NCBI GenBank assembly: GCA_910584585.1 | Contig: CAJUBP010000020.1 | Coordinates: 1-64,000 of the forward strand | From: an uncultured Lachnospiraceae bacterium | GTDB lineage: Bacteria > Bacillota > Clostridia > Lachnospirales > Lachnospiraceae | Reading direction: 5' to 3' | DNA length: 64,000 nucleotides | Shown: positions 52,113-60,090 of the stretch, piece after piece | Numbering within the stretch: the first letter of the stretch is position 1 | Layout of the letters: each line of letters begins with the position of its first letter | Translations under genes and position numbers: made by a program | Notes under the pieces: model-generated | The model's database searches: none | What the model was told of the DNA's origin: nothing | What the model saw: only the letters and a program-made list of their open reading frames with translations

Positions 52113-53093
52113 ATGGACACGGAGATAAAAAGAGCAATCAACGCGGCAGATATGGACGCACAGTATGATGAAAAGGCAAAGCGTCTGCTGGGGAATAAAA
52201 TCATTCTTGCGCATATTTTGGCAAAGACAGTGGAGGAGTTCCGAGGAATGGATCCGGAGGATGTTGCGCCATATATTGAAGGAGAACCATTCATCAGCGC
52301 AGCGCCGGTTGAGCCGGGACAGACCAATGCGTTAAAAGGAAAAACCGGTCAGCGGATTGTGGGGCTGAACACGGAAAATTCGGAAATCAATGAAGGGCTT
52401 GTAAGGTTTGACATTGTCTTTTATGTACGGGTGAAAGACGGAGTTTCACAGATTATCGTGAACCTGGAGGCGCAGAAGAACATTCCTTCAGGGTACCATA
52501 TACGGAATAGGGCGGTGTTTTATGTGAGCAGGCTGATTTCATCCCAGAAAGAGAGGGATTTTGTAAAAACAAATTATGACGACATAAAACCTGTATACAG
52601 CATCTGGATTTGTATGAACATGGAAGAAAACAGCATGGACTATGTGCATTTGACAAATGACAGTGTGCTGGGCTTTGGCCAGTGGGAAGGAGGGCTTGAT
52701 CTGCTGAACATTGTGCTGATAGGAATAGCCAGTGAACTTCCGGAGCATAATGGCGAATATGAGCTGCACCGTCTGCTGAGCGCCCTGCTTTCCATAGAAT
52801 TATCCACAGATGAAAAACTGGGGATTATGGAAAGAGAGTATAATATCCCGATAAATGATAAAATGAGAGAGGATGTGAACGCTATGTGTAATTTGAGCCA
52901 GGGAATCAGGGAGAAAGGAAGAGCCGAGGGAAGAGCCGAGGGAAGAGCCGAGGGCAGAACAGAAAATGAAAAAAAAGTTATTATAAATATGTACACGAAT
53001 CATTTTACGTTAGAACAGATTGCGCTTGCTACAGGCAGGGGCATAGAGGATATCAAGGCTGTCATTGAGAAAAAAGAGCCTGAATTGGCATAA
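52113..53093 (+). CDS. Rpn family PD-(D/E)XK nuclease/putative transposase
   Basis: This full-length Rpn/PDDEXK-type protein has 326 residues. The N-terminus (YDEKAKRLLGNKIILAHILA) and nuclease core (FDIVFYVRVKDGVSQIIVNL, then EAQKN) give the Asp and the E-x-Q/K of the family. An AEGRAEGRAEGR tandem run encoded by a 12-bp repeat, and a C-terminal helical tail (YTNHFTLEQIALATGRGIED), are typical. E. coli RpnA-type proteins promote RecA-independent recombination and are DNA nucleases. AAAGGAGGGCGG precedes the ATG. It sits between the two surface-protein cassettes with its own promoter and terminator. Confidence 0.88.
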   Translation: MDTEIKRAINAADMDAQYDEKAKRLLGNKIILAHILAKTVEEFRGMDPEDVAPYIEGEPFISAAPVEPGQTNALKGKTGQRIVGLNTENSEINEGLVRFDIVFYVRVKDGVSQIIVNLEAQKNIPSGYHIRNRAVFYVSRLISSQKERDFVKTNYDDIKPVYSIWICMNMEENSMDYVHLTNDSVLGFGQWEGGLDLLNIVLIGIASELPEHNGEYELHRLLSALLSIELSTDEKLGIMEREYNIPINDKMREDVNAMCNLSQGIREKGRAEGRAEGRAEGRTENEKKVIINMYTNHFTLEQIALATGRGIEDIKAVIEKKEPELA

Positions 53094-53116
53094 TTTAAAA
53101 ATTTTAATAGAAAAGA

Positions 53117-53157
53117 AACAGGCAGGGGAAACGAATACTCTGCCTGTTATTTTTTGA
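53117..53157 (+). terminator. Terminator after the Rpn-type gene
   Basis: Arms AACAGGCAG (53117-53125) and CTGCCTGTT (53140-53148) with a 14-nt loop, then ATTTTTTG. It insulates the following poly-G promoter. Confidence 0.8.
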
Positions 53158-53236
53158 AATTATTTTGAACAGTTCCTTAGTTTTGCCGCAATTTTTCGAT
53201 ATCCAGAGTTTTTAAGCTGCCATTTTTTAAAAATCC

Positions 53237-53262
53237 TTGAAATTTTTCGGGGGGGGTATAAT
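53237..53262 (+). promoter_or_regulatory. Poly-G promoter of the second Ig-like paralogue (G8, 14-bp spacer)
   Basis: TTGAAA (53237-53242), TTTTTC plus 8 G (53249-53256), TATAAT (53257-53262). The flanks match the promoter at 48224, but the spacer is only 14 bp, too short for normal sigma-A activity, so this copy should be off in the sequenced state. Three more G would restore 17 bp. Confidence 0.82.
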
Positions 53263-53288
53263 GAAAGAGAGAAGTGTAACATGAAACT

Positions 53289-55931
53289 ATGGCAGGCATT
53301 GTGCAGTTCGTTTCTTTTGTGGAGGAAGGGACTGTTATAACAGAGGACGGCATTGAGAAGAAGGTAAGCAAAGACGGCTCTGTTACGCTGGAAGAAACAG
53401 AAAACGGATGGCTGCTGCGGGCGAACCGCGTTTACGGAAGCACGGAACTTTCCGTAACAGGCATGGCAGCAGGAGAGACTCCTGCATCACCGGATGAAGC
53501 TGTCCGAAAGGAAACAACGAAAGTCACAGTAAATGTCACAGATAAAACATATCATCTTGACGTTGGTTCTGAGACAGGAATCAATCAGCTGCACCCAGGA
53601 GAAAGCATTGATTTGCGGGCGGAGTTTTATTTGGAATGCTGGAATGAAGAAGAACAGTACCATTATCAGGAAGAAGTCCAAAATGCAGAAATTATCTGGC
53701 GGGCGGAATCTGATCGAGAAGGCGTTGACCAATCAGAGAAAACAGGGAACAGTTATCATCTGGAAGCGCCGGACAGTGAGGAAGATTATGAAATCCATGT
53801 GAATGTCACAGCCAAAGCAGATGGGAAAGCAGCGGCGTCTTTGGGATATGACCTGTACGCGTCAGGGGAATTTTATGTGCTGGAACCCGGCAATCTGGAA
53901 GAAGCGTCAGAACTGTGGGCCGGGCAGACAACAGAAGCCGCGCCTCAGGTATATTTACATAAAAAAGGCGAGGGAGAAAAAGAAGTAAATAATGTCTCCT
54001 ACAGGTTTGACTATAACCAGGAGAATTTTGAGATTCAAAAAGAAAATAACCCAGTAGGAAATGGAGAGCAGCAAACCGGCGGAACCTTTCAAATTAAAAA
54101 GCGGAATAATTTTGATGACAGGGTGCGGATCGAGGCGTTTCTGGATGGAGAGGAAGAGCCTTGCTGCGACAGGGAATGGTGGTTTCAGAGACAGGATTAT
54201 GATGGGGAGCTTTCCCTGGAAGGCGGCAGAGAAGAATATTACAGCTGGATTTATGTAGATCAGGATGAAAGTGAAAATGATGAAGAAGAAGCCAGAACCT
54301 TTGCCTTAAATATGGGGAAGATTCAGGGCAGTTATGATATTATATGGGAAATTGGTTTCGGCAACAGCGATGAGGAAGGCAATTTTGAGAAAACTGCTTC
54401 TGAAAATGTCTATACCACCTCAGAAGATAAGAAACAAATTACGATCAAGGGGAAAGAATTAAAGGAAGAGATAAGAGCCGGGCTGAATATGGCAGAAGAT
54501 GACGGCAGTGATGTGGGATTCAATCTTCGCGCAATTGTCTGCGCAGGAGAAGGAGAAGAGCAGGCTCGCAGAGATATGTGGATTGAAATCCGCAGGCCTC
54601 GCTATGAATTGGACTATGCGGATGAGGCTATGCTGTCCGTGGATCGTGGAATTGTAAAGGCGAAGGAGCAGCTTGGCGATACGGGATTCCATATAGTGGT
54701 TTCCGTACCTCAGACAGGAGGAGATCCTTATGAACGTTGGGAATGGATTCCTGTTTTTATCGCGGAACGCTATTATCAGGTATCTGCCCAGGATATGACG
54801 GCGGCGCCCGGAGAGAAGATAGACGCCGTTCACTGGCGGTGGAACCGGTTTGATTTGGATCACAGAGACGGGCTCCTGGAGCCTGGAACAGGGACTTATC
54901 GGGTAGAAGAGACAGAATGGATTCAGGTGAATCCGGCAGGAACGGGATTTACCATAGACGCCAACGCGCCTGACGGAGAAAAAATAGAAGTTTGGCTGAC
55001 AGCGGAAAAGCAAGAAGCGCAGGGAGAGCAGATCAGCGAAACCGGAAGCTTTATCTTGACCATATGTAATCATAATTTTGTCCAGAAATCCTTAACAGCG
55101 GCCACCTGCACAGAAGCGGGAACCAGGGTGTTAGAGTGCGATAAATGCCATACTGCCACGAAGACGGAAACTCTCCCGGCAGCCGGCCATAAACCGGGAA
55201 GTTTTACAACTATAAAAGCAGCCACCTGTACAGAAGCAGGCTCCCAGCAGCAGAAATGCACTGTATGCGGCAAGGTGATGAACACAAAAGATCTTCCCAA
55301 AACCGGACATTCTTTCGGGGACTGGAAAGAGACAGAAAAGCCCACCGCCCTTAAGCAGGGAACAGAAACCAGAACCTGCAAAACCTGCAATGCGGCGGAA
55401 ACCAGGAAAACTGAGAAACTGAAAGCGACCATTAAACTGAATGTAAAGAAAATCCCCCTGCAGGTAAAGAAATCAACCACAGCCGTGAAAGTTGTTTCCA
55501 TGACAGAAGGAGACGATATCGCCTCCTGGAAGAGCAGCAATCCGAAGGTGGCAGCAGTAACTTCCAAGGGAAAAATAACAGGAAAGAAAGCAGGAACTGC
55601 CAAGATTACCGTAACCTTAAAGAGCGGTATTTCCGCTTCTGTGACTGTGAAAGTGCAGAAGAAGGCAGTGACTACAACGAAATTGTCTGTCACGGGGAAA
55701 GCTTTAAAGAAGAACAAGCTTACTTTGAAAAAGGGAAAGAGCGTAACGCTGACTGCCGTACGGACCCCTGTCACCAGCACGGAGAAAATTACTTATAAAT
55801 CTTCCAATAAAAAGATAGCCGCAGTAACCAGCAAAGGAAAAGTCACCGGGAAAAAGCCGGGGAAAGCAAAGATCACCGTGAAATCCGGCAAGAAGAAAGT
55901 GGCAATCAGCGTAACCGTAAAGAAGAAATAG
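53289..55931 (+). CDS. Paralogous Ig-like surface protein lacking signal peptide (5'-truncated)
   Basis: This 880-residue paralogue of the protein at 48328 has the same order: Ig-like region, Cys/His repeats (about 590-710) and two Big_2 domains. It is nearly identical over the last 280 residues, ending KSGKKKVAISVTVKKK. It lacks the first 120 or so residues of its sister, including the signal peptide and linker: the ORF starts inside the region equivalent to VVSVENNEELGGW. ATG 53289 has no ribosome site. The leader matches the sister for only about 15 bp after the -10 box, so about 400 bp were deleted. It is probably a silent copy or recombination donor. Confidence 0.75.
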   Translation: MAGIVQFVSFVEEGTVITEDGIEKKVSKDGSVTLEETENGWLLRANRVYGSTELSVTGMAAGETPASPDEAVRKETTKVTVNVTDKTYHLDVGSETGINQLHPGESIDLRAEFYLECWNEEEQYHYQEEVQNAEIIWRAESDREGVDQSEKTGNSYHLEAPDSEEDYEIHVNVTAKADGKAAASLGYDLYASGEFYVLEPGNLEEASELWAGQTTEAAPQVYLHKKGEGEKEVNNVSYRFDYNQENFEIQKENNPVGNGEQQTGGTFQIKKRNNFDDRVRIEAFLDGEEEPCCDREWWFQRQDYDGELSLEGGREEYYSWIYVDQDESENDEEEARTFALNMGKIQGSYDIIWEIGFGNSDEEGNFEKTASENVYTTSEDKKQITIKGKELKEEIRAGLNMAEDDGSDVGFNLRAIVCAGEGEEQARRDMWIEIRRPRYELDYADEAMLSVDRGIVKAKEQLGDTGFHIVVSVPQTGGDPYERWEWIPVFIAERYYQVSAQDMTAAPGEKIDAVHWRWNRFDLDHRDGLLEPGTGTYRVEETEWIQVNPAGTGFTIDANAPDGEKIEVWLTAEKQEAQGEQISETGSFILTICNHNFVQKSLTAATCTEAGTRVLECDKCHTATKTETLPAAGHKPGSFTTIKAATCTEAGSQQQKCTVCGKVMNTKDLPKTGHSFGDWKETEKPTALKQGTETRTCKTCNAAETRKTEKLKATIKLNVKKIPLQVKKSTTAVKVVSMTEGDDIASWKSSNPKVAAVTSKGKITGKKAGTAKITVTLKSGISASVTVKVQKKAVTTTKLSVTGKALKKNKLTLKKGKSVTLTAVRTPVTSTEKITYKSSNKKIAAVTSKGKVTGKKPGKAKITVKSGKKKVAISVTVKKK

Positions 55932-55946
55932 CTATTTTTTAGAAAA

Positions 55947-56001
55947 GAAGCAAATCCCCGGACCGTACTGCTGTACAGTTTGGGGATTCTTCTTTTTTGA
56001 G
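55947..56001 (+). terminator. Terminator after second surface-protein copy
   Basis: AAATCCCC (55952-55959) pairs with GGGGATT (55982-55988), extended by AGAAG/CTTCT, followed by TTTTTTG. It is homologous to the terminator at 51747, which shows that the duplicated unit includes promoter, gene and terminator. Confidence 0.82.
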
Positions 56002-56114
56002 GCTTCCTCGTCTCTGGCATTAAGAAATATAAAAAAACTGGATATACTAAATTTTTTCCCCAAGGGTTATGATAGCAAAATGAAATAATATGTCTAATAG
56101 AAAGAAGGAAGCTT

Positions 56115-57245
56115 ATGTACAAGATTATGACGCCTGGTCCGACCCAGGTCAGAGAGAATATCCGCCTTGCAAGAGCCCAAGAATGCACCAATCCGGATCT
56201 GGATGAATCATTTGTGGAGTTTTACAGGGAGACCTGCCGGCAGATCAGCCGGCTGCTTCACACAGAAAACGAAACCCTGATTCTGGGCGGAGAGGGAATT
56301 CTGGGATTAGAAGCCGCCTGCGCCTCCCTGACAGAGCCGGGAGATCGGGTGCTGGTGTTAGATAATGGAATCTATGGAAAAGGGTTTGCGGATTTTGTCT
56401 CCATGTACGGCGGAGAACCTGTGATGTATACCGTGGATGACAAAAACCCCATCGATCCCCGGGCATTGGAGGAATTTCTGAAAGAAAACCACGACTATAA
56501 ATACGCTACCCTGGTGCACTGCGATACGCCCAGCGGCATGCTCAATGACATCCACAGCCTTTGCCCCATTCTGGGAAAGTATGGAATTCTCACAGTTGTG
56601 GATTCCGTTTCCGCCATGTTCGGAGAAGAATTGGACGTGGATCGGGCCGGCATTGACCTGCTGTGCGGCGGTTCCCAGAAAGCAGTTTCCGCGCCTCCGG
56701 GACTGACTTTTGTGACTGTCAGCGAAAAAGCGAAGAAAGCCATGGCAGAGCGGAAAACGCCCATTGCTTCCTTTTATGCCAACCTGAAAATGTTTGAGGG
56801 CTATTATGAGGCAAAATGGTTCCCGTATACCATGCCCATCAGCGATATTTACGGGCTGCGGCAGGCATTTGACAATATTGAACAGGATAAGGAAATGCTG
56901 GCGCGACACGCAAAGATCGGAAACGCCTGCCGGCAGGCGTTGACGGAGGCTGGGATTAAGCTTCATTTGGAACAGGGATTTTCCAATACGGTAACTGTTT
57001 TTGATGTGCCCAAGGAAACCACAGCCCAAGAAATTCTGAATATGATGCGGGAAGAGCATAACATTATGCTGGCAGGTTCCTTTGACAGCCTGGCCGGCCA
57101 GGTGATCCGCATCGGCCACATGGGGAGCAATGCCAATATGGCGGATATGACAGAGACCATGGAAGCCCTGGAACAGACCTTAAAGAAACTGGGCGTGCCT
57201 CTGAAATGCCCGTTAAAGGACAGATTTTGTGAATTGGCGGATTGA
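56115..57245 (+). CDS. Class V aminotransferase (alanine-glyoxylate/serine-pyruvate type)
   Basis: This PLP-dependent fold-type I aminotransferase has 376 residues. It begins MTPGPTQVRENI, has LGGEGILGLEAA, the aspartate-bearing VVDSVSAMFGEELDVD, and the PLP-lysine in CGGSQKAVSAPPGL near 195. The pattern is that of the alanine-glyoxylate or serine-pyruvate aminotransferase group; phosphonate (AEP) transaminases are relatives. The amino donor and acceptor are not determined. AAGGAAGC precedes the ATG. It is 182 bp before nadA on the same strand. Confidence 0.88.
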   Translation: MYKIMTPGPTQVRENIRLARAQECTNPDLDESFVEFYRETCRQISRLLHTENETLILGGEGILGLEAACASLTEPGDRVLVLDNGIYGKGFADFVSMYGGEPVMYTVDDKNPIDPRALEEFLKENHDYKYATLVHCDTPSGMLNDIHSLCPILGKYGILTVVDSVSAMFGEELDVDRAGIDLLCGGSQKAVSAPPGLTFVTVSEKAKKAMAERKTPIASFYANLKMFEGYYEAKWFPYTMPISDIYGLRQAFDNIEQDKEMLARHAKIGNACRQALTEAGIKLHLEQGFSNTVTVFDVPKETTAQEILNMMREEHNIMLAGSFDSLAGQVIRIGHMGSNANMADMTETMEALEQTLKKLGVPLKCPLKDRFCELAD

Positions 57246-57288
57246 CAGAAAGCAGATATTGTGAGATAGTAAGCAAGAGAGAAAGCCC

Positions 57289-57390
57289 GGCTGCGCGTCG
57301 GTTGCGGAATCCGAAACGGTGCGGAGAATCTTAGAGCACAGGAAGGGAAACCTGACTGTGCGTCGGTTGCGGAATCCGGATTAGCGCAGA
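57289..57390. repeat. Duplicated segment before nadA
   Basis: CTGCGCGTCGGTTGCGGAAT (57291 on) recurs as CTGTGCGTCGGTTGCGGAAT (57355 on) with period 64; the following bases CCGAAACGGTGCGGAG and CCGGATTAGCGCAGAG are related. The pair fills the 182-bp gap between the aminotransferase and nadA. No ORF or known riboswitch fits. Confidence 0.7.
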
Positions 57391-57427
57391 GGGCAGGAAA
57401 ACTCAGGAAAAGAAAGCAGGAGCGGAT

Positions 57428-58333
57428 ATGTCAATCTTAGATACGATTAATCAACTGAAAAAAGAGCGTGACGCAGTGATTTTGGCTCACTATTATGTCA
57501 ATGATGAAGTGCAGGCAATTGCGGATTATGTGGGGGATTCTTTTTACCTCAGCAAGGTTGCGGCAACGGTGGAGGCAAAGACTATTTTATTTTGCGGCGT
57601 CTCCTTTATGGGAGAGAGCGCCAAGATTCTCAATCCTGAGAAGACAGTGATCATGCCTGACATGGCGGCGGACTGTCCCATGGCCCATATGGCGGATATC
57701 GGGAAAATCAAACAGGTGCGGGAAGAATATAAAGATGTGGCTGTGGTTTGTTATATCAACTCCACGGCGGAATTAAAGACTTATTCCGATGTGTGCGTTA
57801 CCTCGTCCAATGCCCTTAAAATAGTAAAAGCATTGCCCAATCAGCATATTTTCTTTATTCCGGATGAACATCTGGGGCGGTATGTGGCGTCCCAGGCGCC
57901 GGACAAGCATTTTATATTCAATGACGGTTTCTGCCATGTACATAAAGAAATTACCCCGGAAAGCGTTGCCAGAACCAAAAAGGCGCACCCCGGCGCAGAA
58001 GTGCTGGCGCATCCGGAATGCACCATGGAAGTGACTGCTCAGGCAGATTATGTGGGAAGCACCTCCGGGATTATTGATTACGCAACAAAAAGCAGCGCGG
58101 AGGAATTTATTATCTGTACGGAGTTGGGCGTACTCTATGAACTGAAATCAAAGAATCCGGGCAAGAAGTTTTATCCTGCCGGAGATGCCCAGTGCTGCCC
58201 GGATATGAAGCTCATCACACTGGAAAAGGTGGCAGACGCATTGAAGCAGATGACAAATACCGTTGAAATGGAAGAAGAAATGAGGCTTCGGGCCAACAAA
58301 CCTCTGGAACGGATGCTGGAATTGGGCTCATGA
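57428..58333 (+). CDS. nadA: Quinolinate synthase
   Basis: This is NadA, 301 residues, which condenses iminoaspartate with dihydroxyacetone phosphate to quinolinate in NAD synthesis, using a [4Fe-4S] cluster. Cluster cysteines are visible in FCGVSFMGESAKIL, AHPECTMEV and DAQCCPDMK; substrate residues are in ILAHYYVNDEVQ, YINSTAELK and FIPDEHLGRYVA. AGCAGGAGCGG precedes the ATG. nadB and nadC, usually adjacent, are absent here. It ends one base before the convergent transporter gene. Confidence 0.96.
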   Translation: MSILDTINQLKKERDAVILAHYYVNDEVQAIADYVGDSFYLSKVAATVEAKTILFCGVSFMGESAKILNPEKTVIMPDMAADCPMAHMADIGKIKQVREEYKDVAVVCYINSTAELKTYSDVCVTSSNALKIVKALPNQHIFFIPDEHLGRYVASQAPDKHFIFNDGFCHVHKEITPESVARTKKAHPGAEVLAHPECTMEVTAQADYVGSTSGIIDYATKSSAEEFIICTELGVLYELKSKNPGKKFYPAGDAQCCPDMKLITLEKVADALKQMTNTVEMEEEMRLRANKPLERMLELGS

Positions 58334-58334
58334 T

Positions 58335-59054
58335 TTATTTGGAAGGCTTTTCTCCCATTCTGCCGTGGAGATAGCGGGCAAAATACACAAAAGGCGTATC
58401 CGCCAGGCTGGTGACCAGGAAAATTACATAGCTGGACAGAGCAATGGACAGAAGCGTTGCGGTATTGTGGGTGCCCAGGAATGCGCCGAAGGTAAATAAA
58501 ACCGTATTCAGAAGCTGGGATATCATGGTGGAACCGTTGTTTCTCAGCCACAGGAATTTTTTCCGGTCGCCGAATTTTTTCTCAGTGAACGCCCACCACT
58601 TATGATAGGCCCAGACGTCAAACAGCTGAACAATCACATAAACTGCAATGCCCACAAGCATAAGCCTGGGAGTGTTGGAGAATACGGTGCAGATGGCAGG
58701 GGAGGCAAAGTCATTTTCATTGGGGCGGTACAGCATCCAGGACTGGCTGATGACAACGAAAATGACAGAGGTCGCGATGCCCAGATAAACGGCCTTTTGC
58801 GCAGATTTTTTCCCGTAAAGCTCACTTAAAATGTCGGTGATCAGAAACGTGGAGGCAAACAGGATATTGCCCAATGTCATTTCCATTCCGAAGGCGGTAA
58901 CCACAATCAGAACCTCGATATTGGCTGCAATTGTGGCGACTATGGTCCACAAATAAAGGCCCTGTTCCTGAAAGAGATAGAACAAAACCAGGACTGCGGA
59001 AAAGGTAACAATTAAAGATACAAGCAATAAAATTTCATTCTGCATGAGTGACAA
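58335..59054 (-). CDS. Queuosine precursor transporter (YhhQ/QPTR family)
   Basis: This integral membrane protein of the YhhQ (DUF165) family has 239 residues and about six to seven helices. Signature segments are GMEMTLGNILFASTFLITDI, LSELYGKKSAQKAVYLG and the late FARYLHGRMGEK. Members import queuine or preQ1-type bases. Its ATG lies inside the end of the upstream radical SAM gene (20-bp overlap), so the two are translationally coupled. The preQ1-I-like leader at 59896 fits this role. Confidence 0.9.
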   Translation of the reverse strand: MSLMQNEILLLVSLIVTFSAVLVLFYLFQEQGLYLWTIVATIAANIEVLIVVTAFGMEMTLGNILFASTFLITDILSELYGKKSAQKAVYLGIATSVIFVVISQSWMLYRPNENDFASPAICTVFSNTPRLMLVGIAVYVIVQLFDVWAYHKWWAFTEKKFGDRKKFLWLRNNGSTMISQLLNTVLFTFGAFLGTHNTATLLSIALSSYVIFLVTSLADTPFVYFARYLHGRMGEKPSK

Positions 59055-59769
59055 CGCCTCCTACGCCGAAAGCAGTATTTTCCATTAAAATATCTACCCG
59101 GCAGTTTTCAATATATTTTGGATATAGTTTCTGGGAAAAAATGCGGATCACCTCTGGATCCGGCTTGACGGGCTTGCCGTTTTCCTGCATAATATTGACG
59201 CAGACCCGCTCAAAATATTTAAGGCCGGTTTGGATATCAGAATCCATGCTCTCGGCCGTCTGTCCTGGAATGCCCTGCAGGAGACAGACCTCATCAAAAT
59301 ATTCGGCAATTTCTTCCGGAGAATCCGCCGTAATTCCCTTATCCAGATAGCTTTCCCGAAACAGAGAATCAAAAGTTTCCACGCCGGTTTTTATTTTTAA
59401 TTCAATTCCATGGGCGGCAAACTGTTTCCGGAAATCAGCAATTTCAGCTCTGTGCCGCCAGTGGCACTCAAAATGAACCTGCCCGATCTTCTGCTTGGAG
59501 CAGACTTGTTGGATCAGAGCCACAGTCTGTTTGTCCAGATCTACAAAACTGCCGGAATTAATCACCTCCAGCCTGCCGTGGATTCCGGTGACCTTTTCCA
59601 GCTGCTTCCGGTTTAAGGCAAAGTTTTCTGCCTCGTCTTTGGCAGAATCCAGGTGGTAATCGCAGAACCGGCACCGCCGCCAGGCGCAGCCCCGTCCCCG
59701 GAGCATTACAATTTCCCGGGGATTTTTTTCATCAATCACCGCATAGCGGTTAGGATTAAAATCTTTCAT
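59035..59769 (-). CDS. Radical SAM protein, QueL-like queuosine salvage enzyme
   Basis: This radical SAM protein has 244 residues. The cluster motif is C28-x4-C33-x2-C36 (GCAWRRCRFCDYH), one residue longer than the canonical CX3CX2C. Barrel segments LEVINSGSFVDLDKQ, VHFECHWRH and KIKTGVETFD follow. In Clostridioides difficile, QueL is a radical SAM enzyme that releases queuine for salvage and is encoded with a YhhQ-type transporter; this pair has the same layout. No tRNA-guanine transglycosylase gene is adjacent. AAAGGAGC precedes the ATG. QueL identity is inferred from context and pattern. Confidence 0.78.
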   Translation of the reverse strand: MKDFNPNRYAVIDEKNPREIVMLRGRGCAWRRCRFCDYHLDSAKDEAENFALNRKQLEKVTGIHGRLEVINSGSFVDLDKQTVALIQQVCSKQKIGQVHFECHWRHRAEIADFRKQFAAHGIELKIKTGVETFDSLFRESYLDKGITADSPEEIAEYFDEVCLLQGIPGQTAESMDSDIQTGLKYFERVCVNIMQENGKPVKPDPEVIRIFSQKLYPKYIENCRVDILMENTAFGVGGVVTHAE

Positions 59770-59811
59770 AGTCAGCTCCTTTCTGAAAGTGTGTCAGGGA
59801 ATATTTTTCAT

Positions 59812-59837
59812 AAAAAATGAGCACGCAGAACGTGCCC
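59812..59837 (-). terminator. Leader terminator before the queuosine genes
   Basis: On the minus strand GGGCACG (59837-59831), TTCTG loop and CGTGCTC (59825-59819) are followed by ATTTTTTA, about 45 bp before the radical SAM start codon. It lies inside the leader between the aptamer-like segment and the gene, the place expected for transcription attenuation. Confidence 0.8.
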
Positions 59838-59895
59838 AAAGAAAAGAACGGGATATTCCTGCTAAGATACGCGCAGAATAGTTCCGTTCCGACAA

Positions 59896-59938
59896 TTCCC
59901 TAGTTTTGTTTAGAGACAGGATGGTCACGAACTGTCTT
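59896..59938 (-). promoter_or_regulatory. Probable preQ1-I riboswitch aptamer
   Basis: Read on the minus strand: stem AGACAG, a 12-nt loop TTCGTGACCATC, stem CTGTCT, an A-rich tail CTAAACAAAACTAGGG. This is the compact H-type pseudoknot layout of preQ1-I aptamers, in which the A-rich strand ends in a short CTAGG that pairs back to the loop. It lies about 70 nt after a predicted transcription start and 60 nt before the terminator, and it precedes queuosine genes. Confidence 0.75.
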
Positions 59939-60012
59939 ATGTAATTGATTCAGGCACAAAGGGAAGCATCAGCTTATGCAGCCAAACGCACAGCCCTCTG
60001 AGCAACAACGGT

Positions 60013-60041
60013 ATTCTAGCATATCAAATTCCCAATTGCAA
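60013..60041 (-). promoter_or_regulatory. Promoter of the queuosine operon
   Basis: On the minus strand TTGCAA (60036-60041), 17-bp spacer, TAGAAT (60013-60018). It gives a leader of about 235 nt holding the preQ1-like aptamer and the terminator. It is back to back with the cobalamin promoter, the two -35 boxes being 7 bp apart. Confidence 0.72.
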
Positions 60042-60048
60042 GAAAAAC

Positions 60049-60076
60049 TTGTGAAAATTTCATAAAGTGGTATAAT
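60049..60076 (+). promoter_or_regulatory. Promoter of the cobalamin operon
   Basis: TTGTGA (60049-60054), 16-bp spacer, TATAAT (60071-60076). Transcription would start near 60083, just before the three 71-bp repeats, so these are part of the mRNA leader. Confidence 0.75.
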
Positions 60077-60090
60077 CATTACCATGAGGA

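Noticed and set aside
51893..52168. 91-codon Lys-rich ORF before the Rpn gene
   Set aside because: It crosses the promoter and start of the next gene, has no ribosome site and is of low complexity.
52917..52960. 12-bp tandem repeat (GAGCCGAGGGAA) as a separate element
   Set aside because: It encodes the AEGR run normal for Rpn-family proteins, so it is part of the gene.
53281..53340. 19-codon ORF (MKLWQALCSSFLLWRKGLL) after the second poly-G promoter
   Set aside because: It looks faintly like a signal peptide but is out of frame with the surface protein and has no ribosome site. It is kept only as a hint that the 5' end was rearranged.
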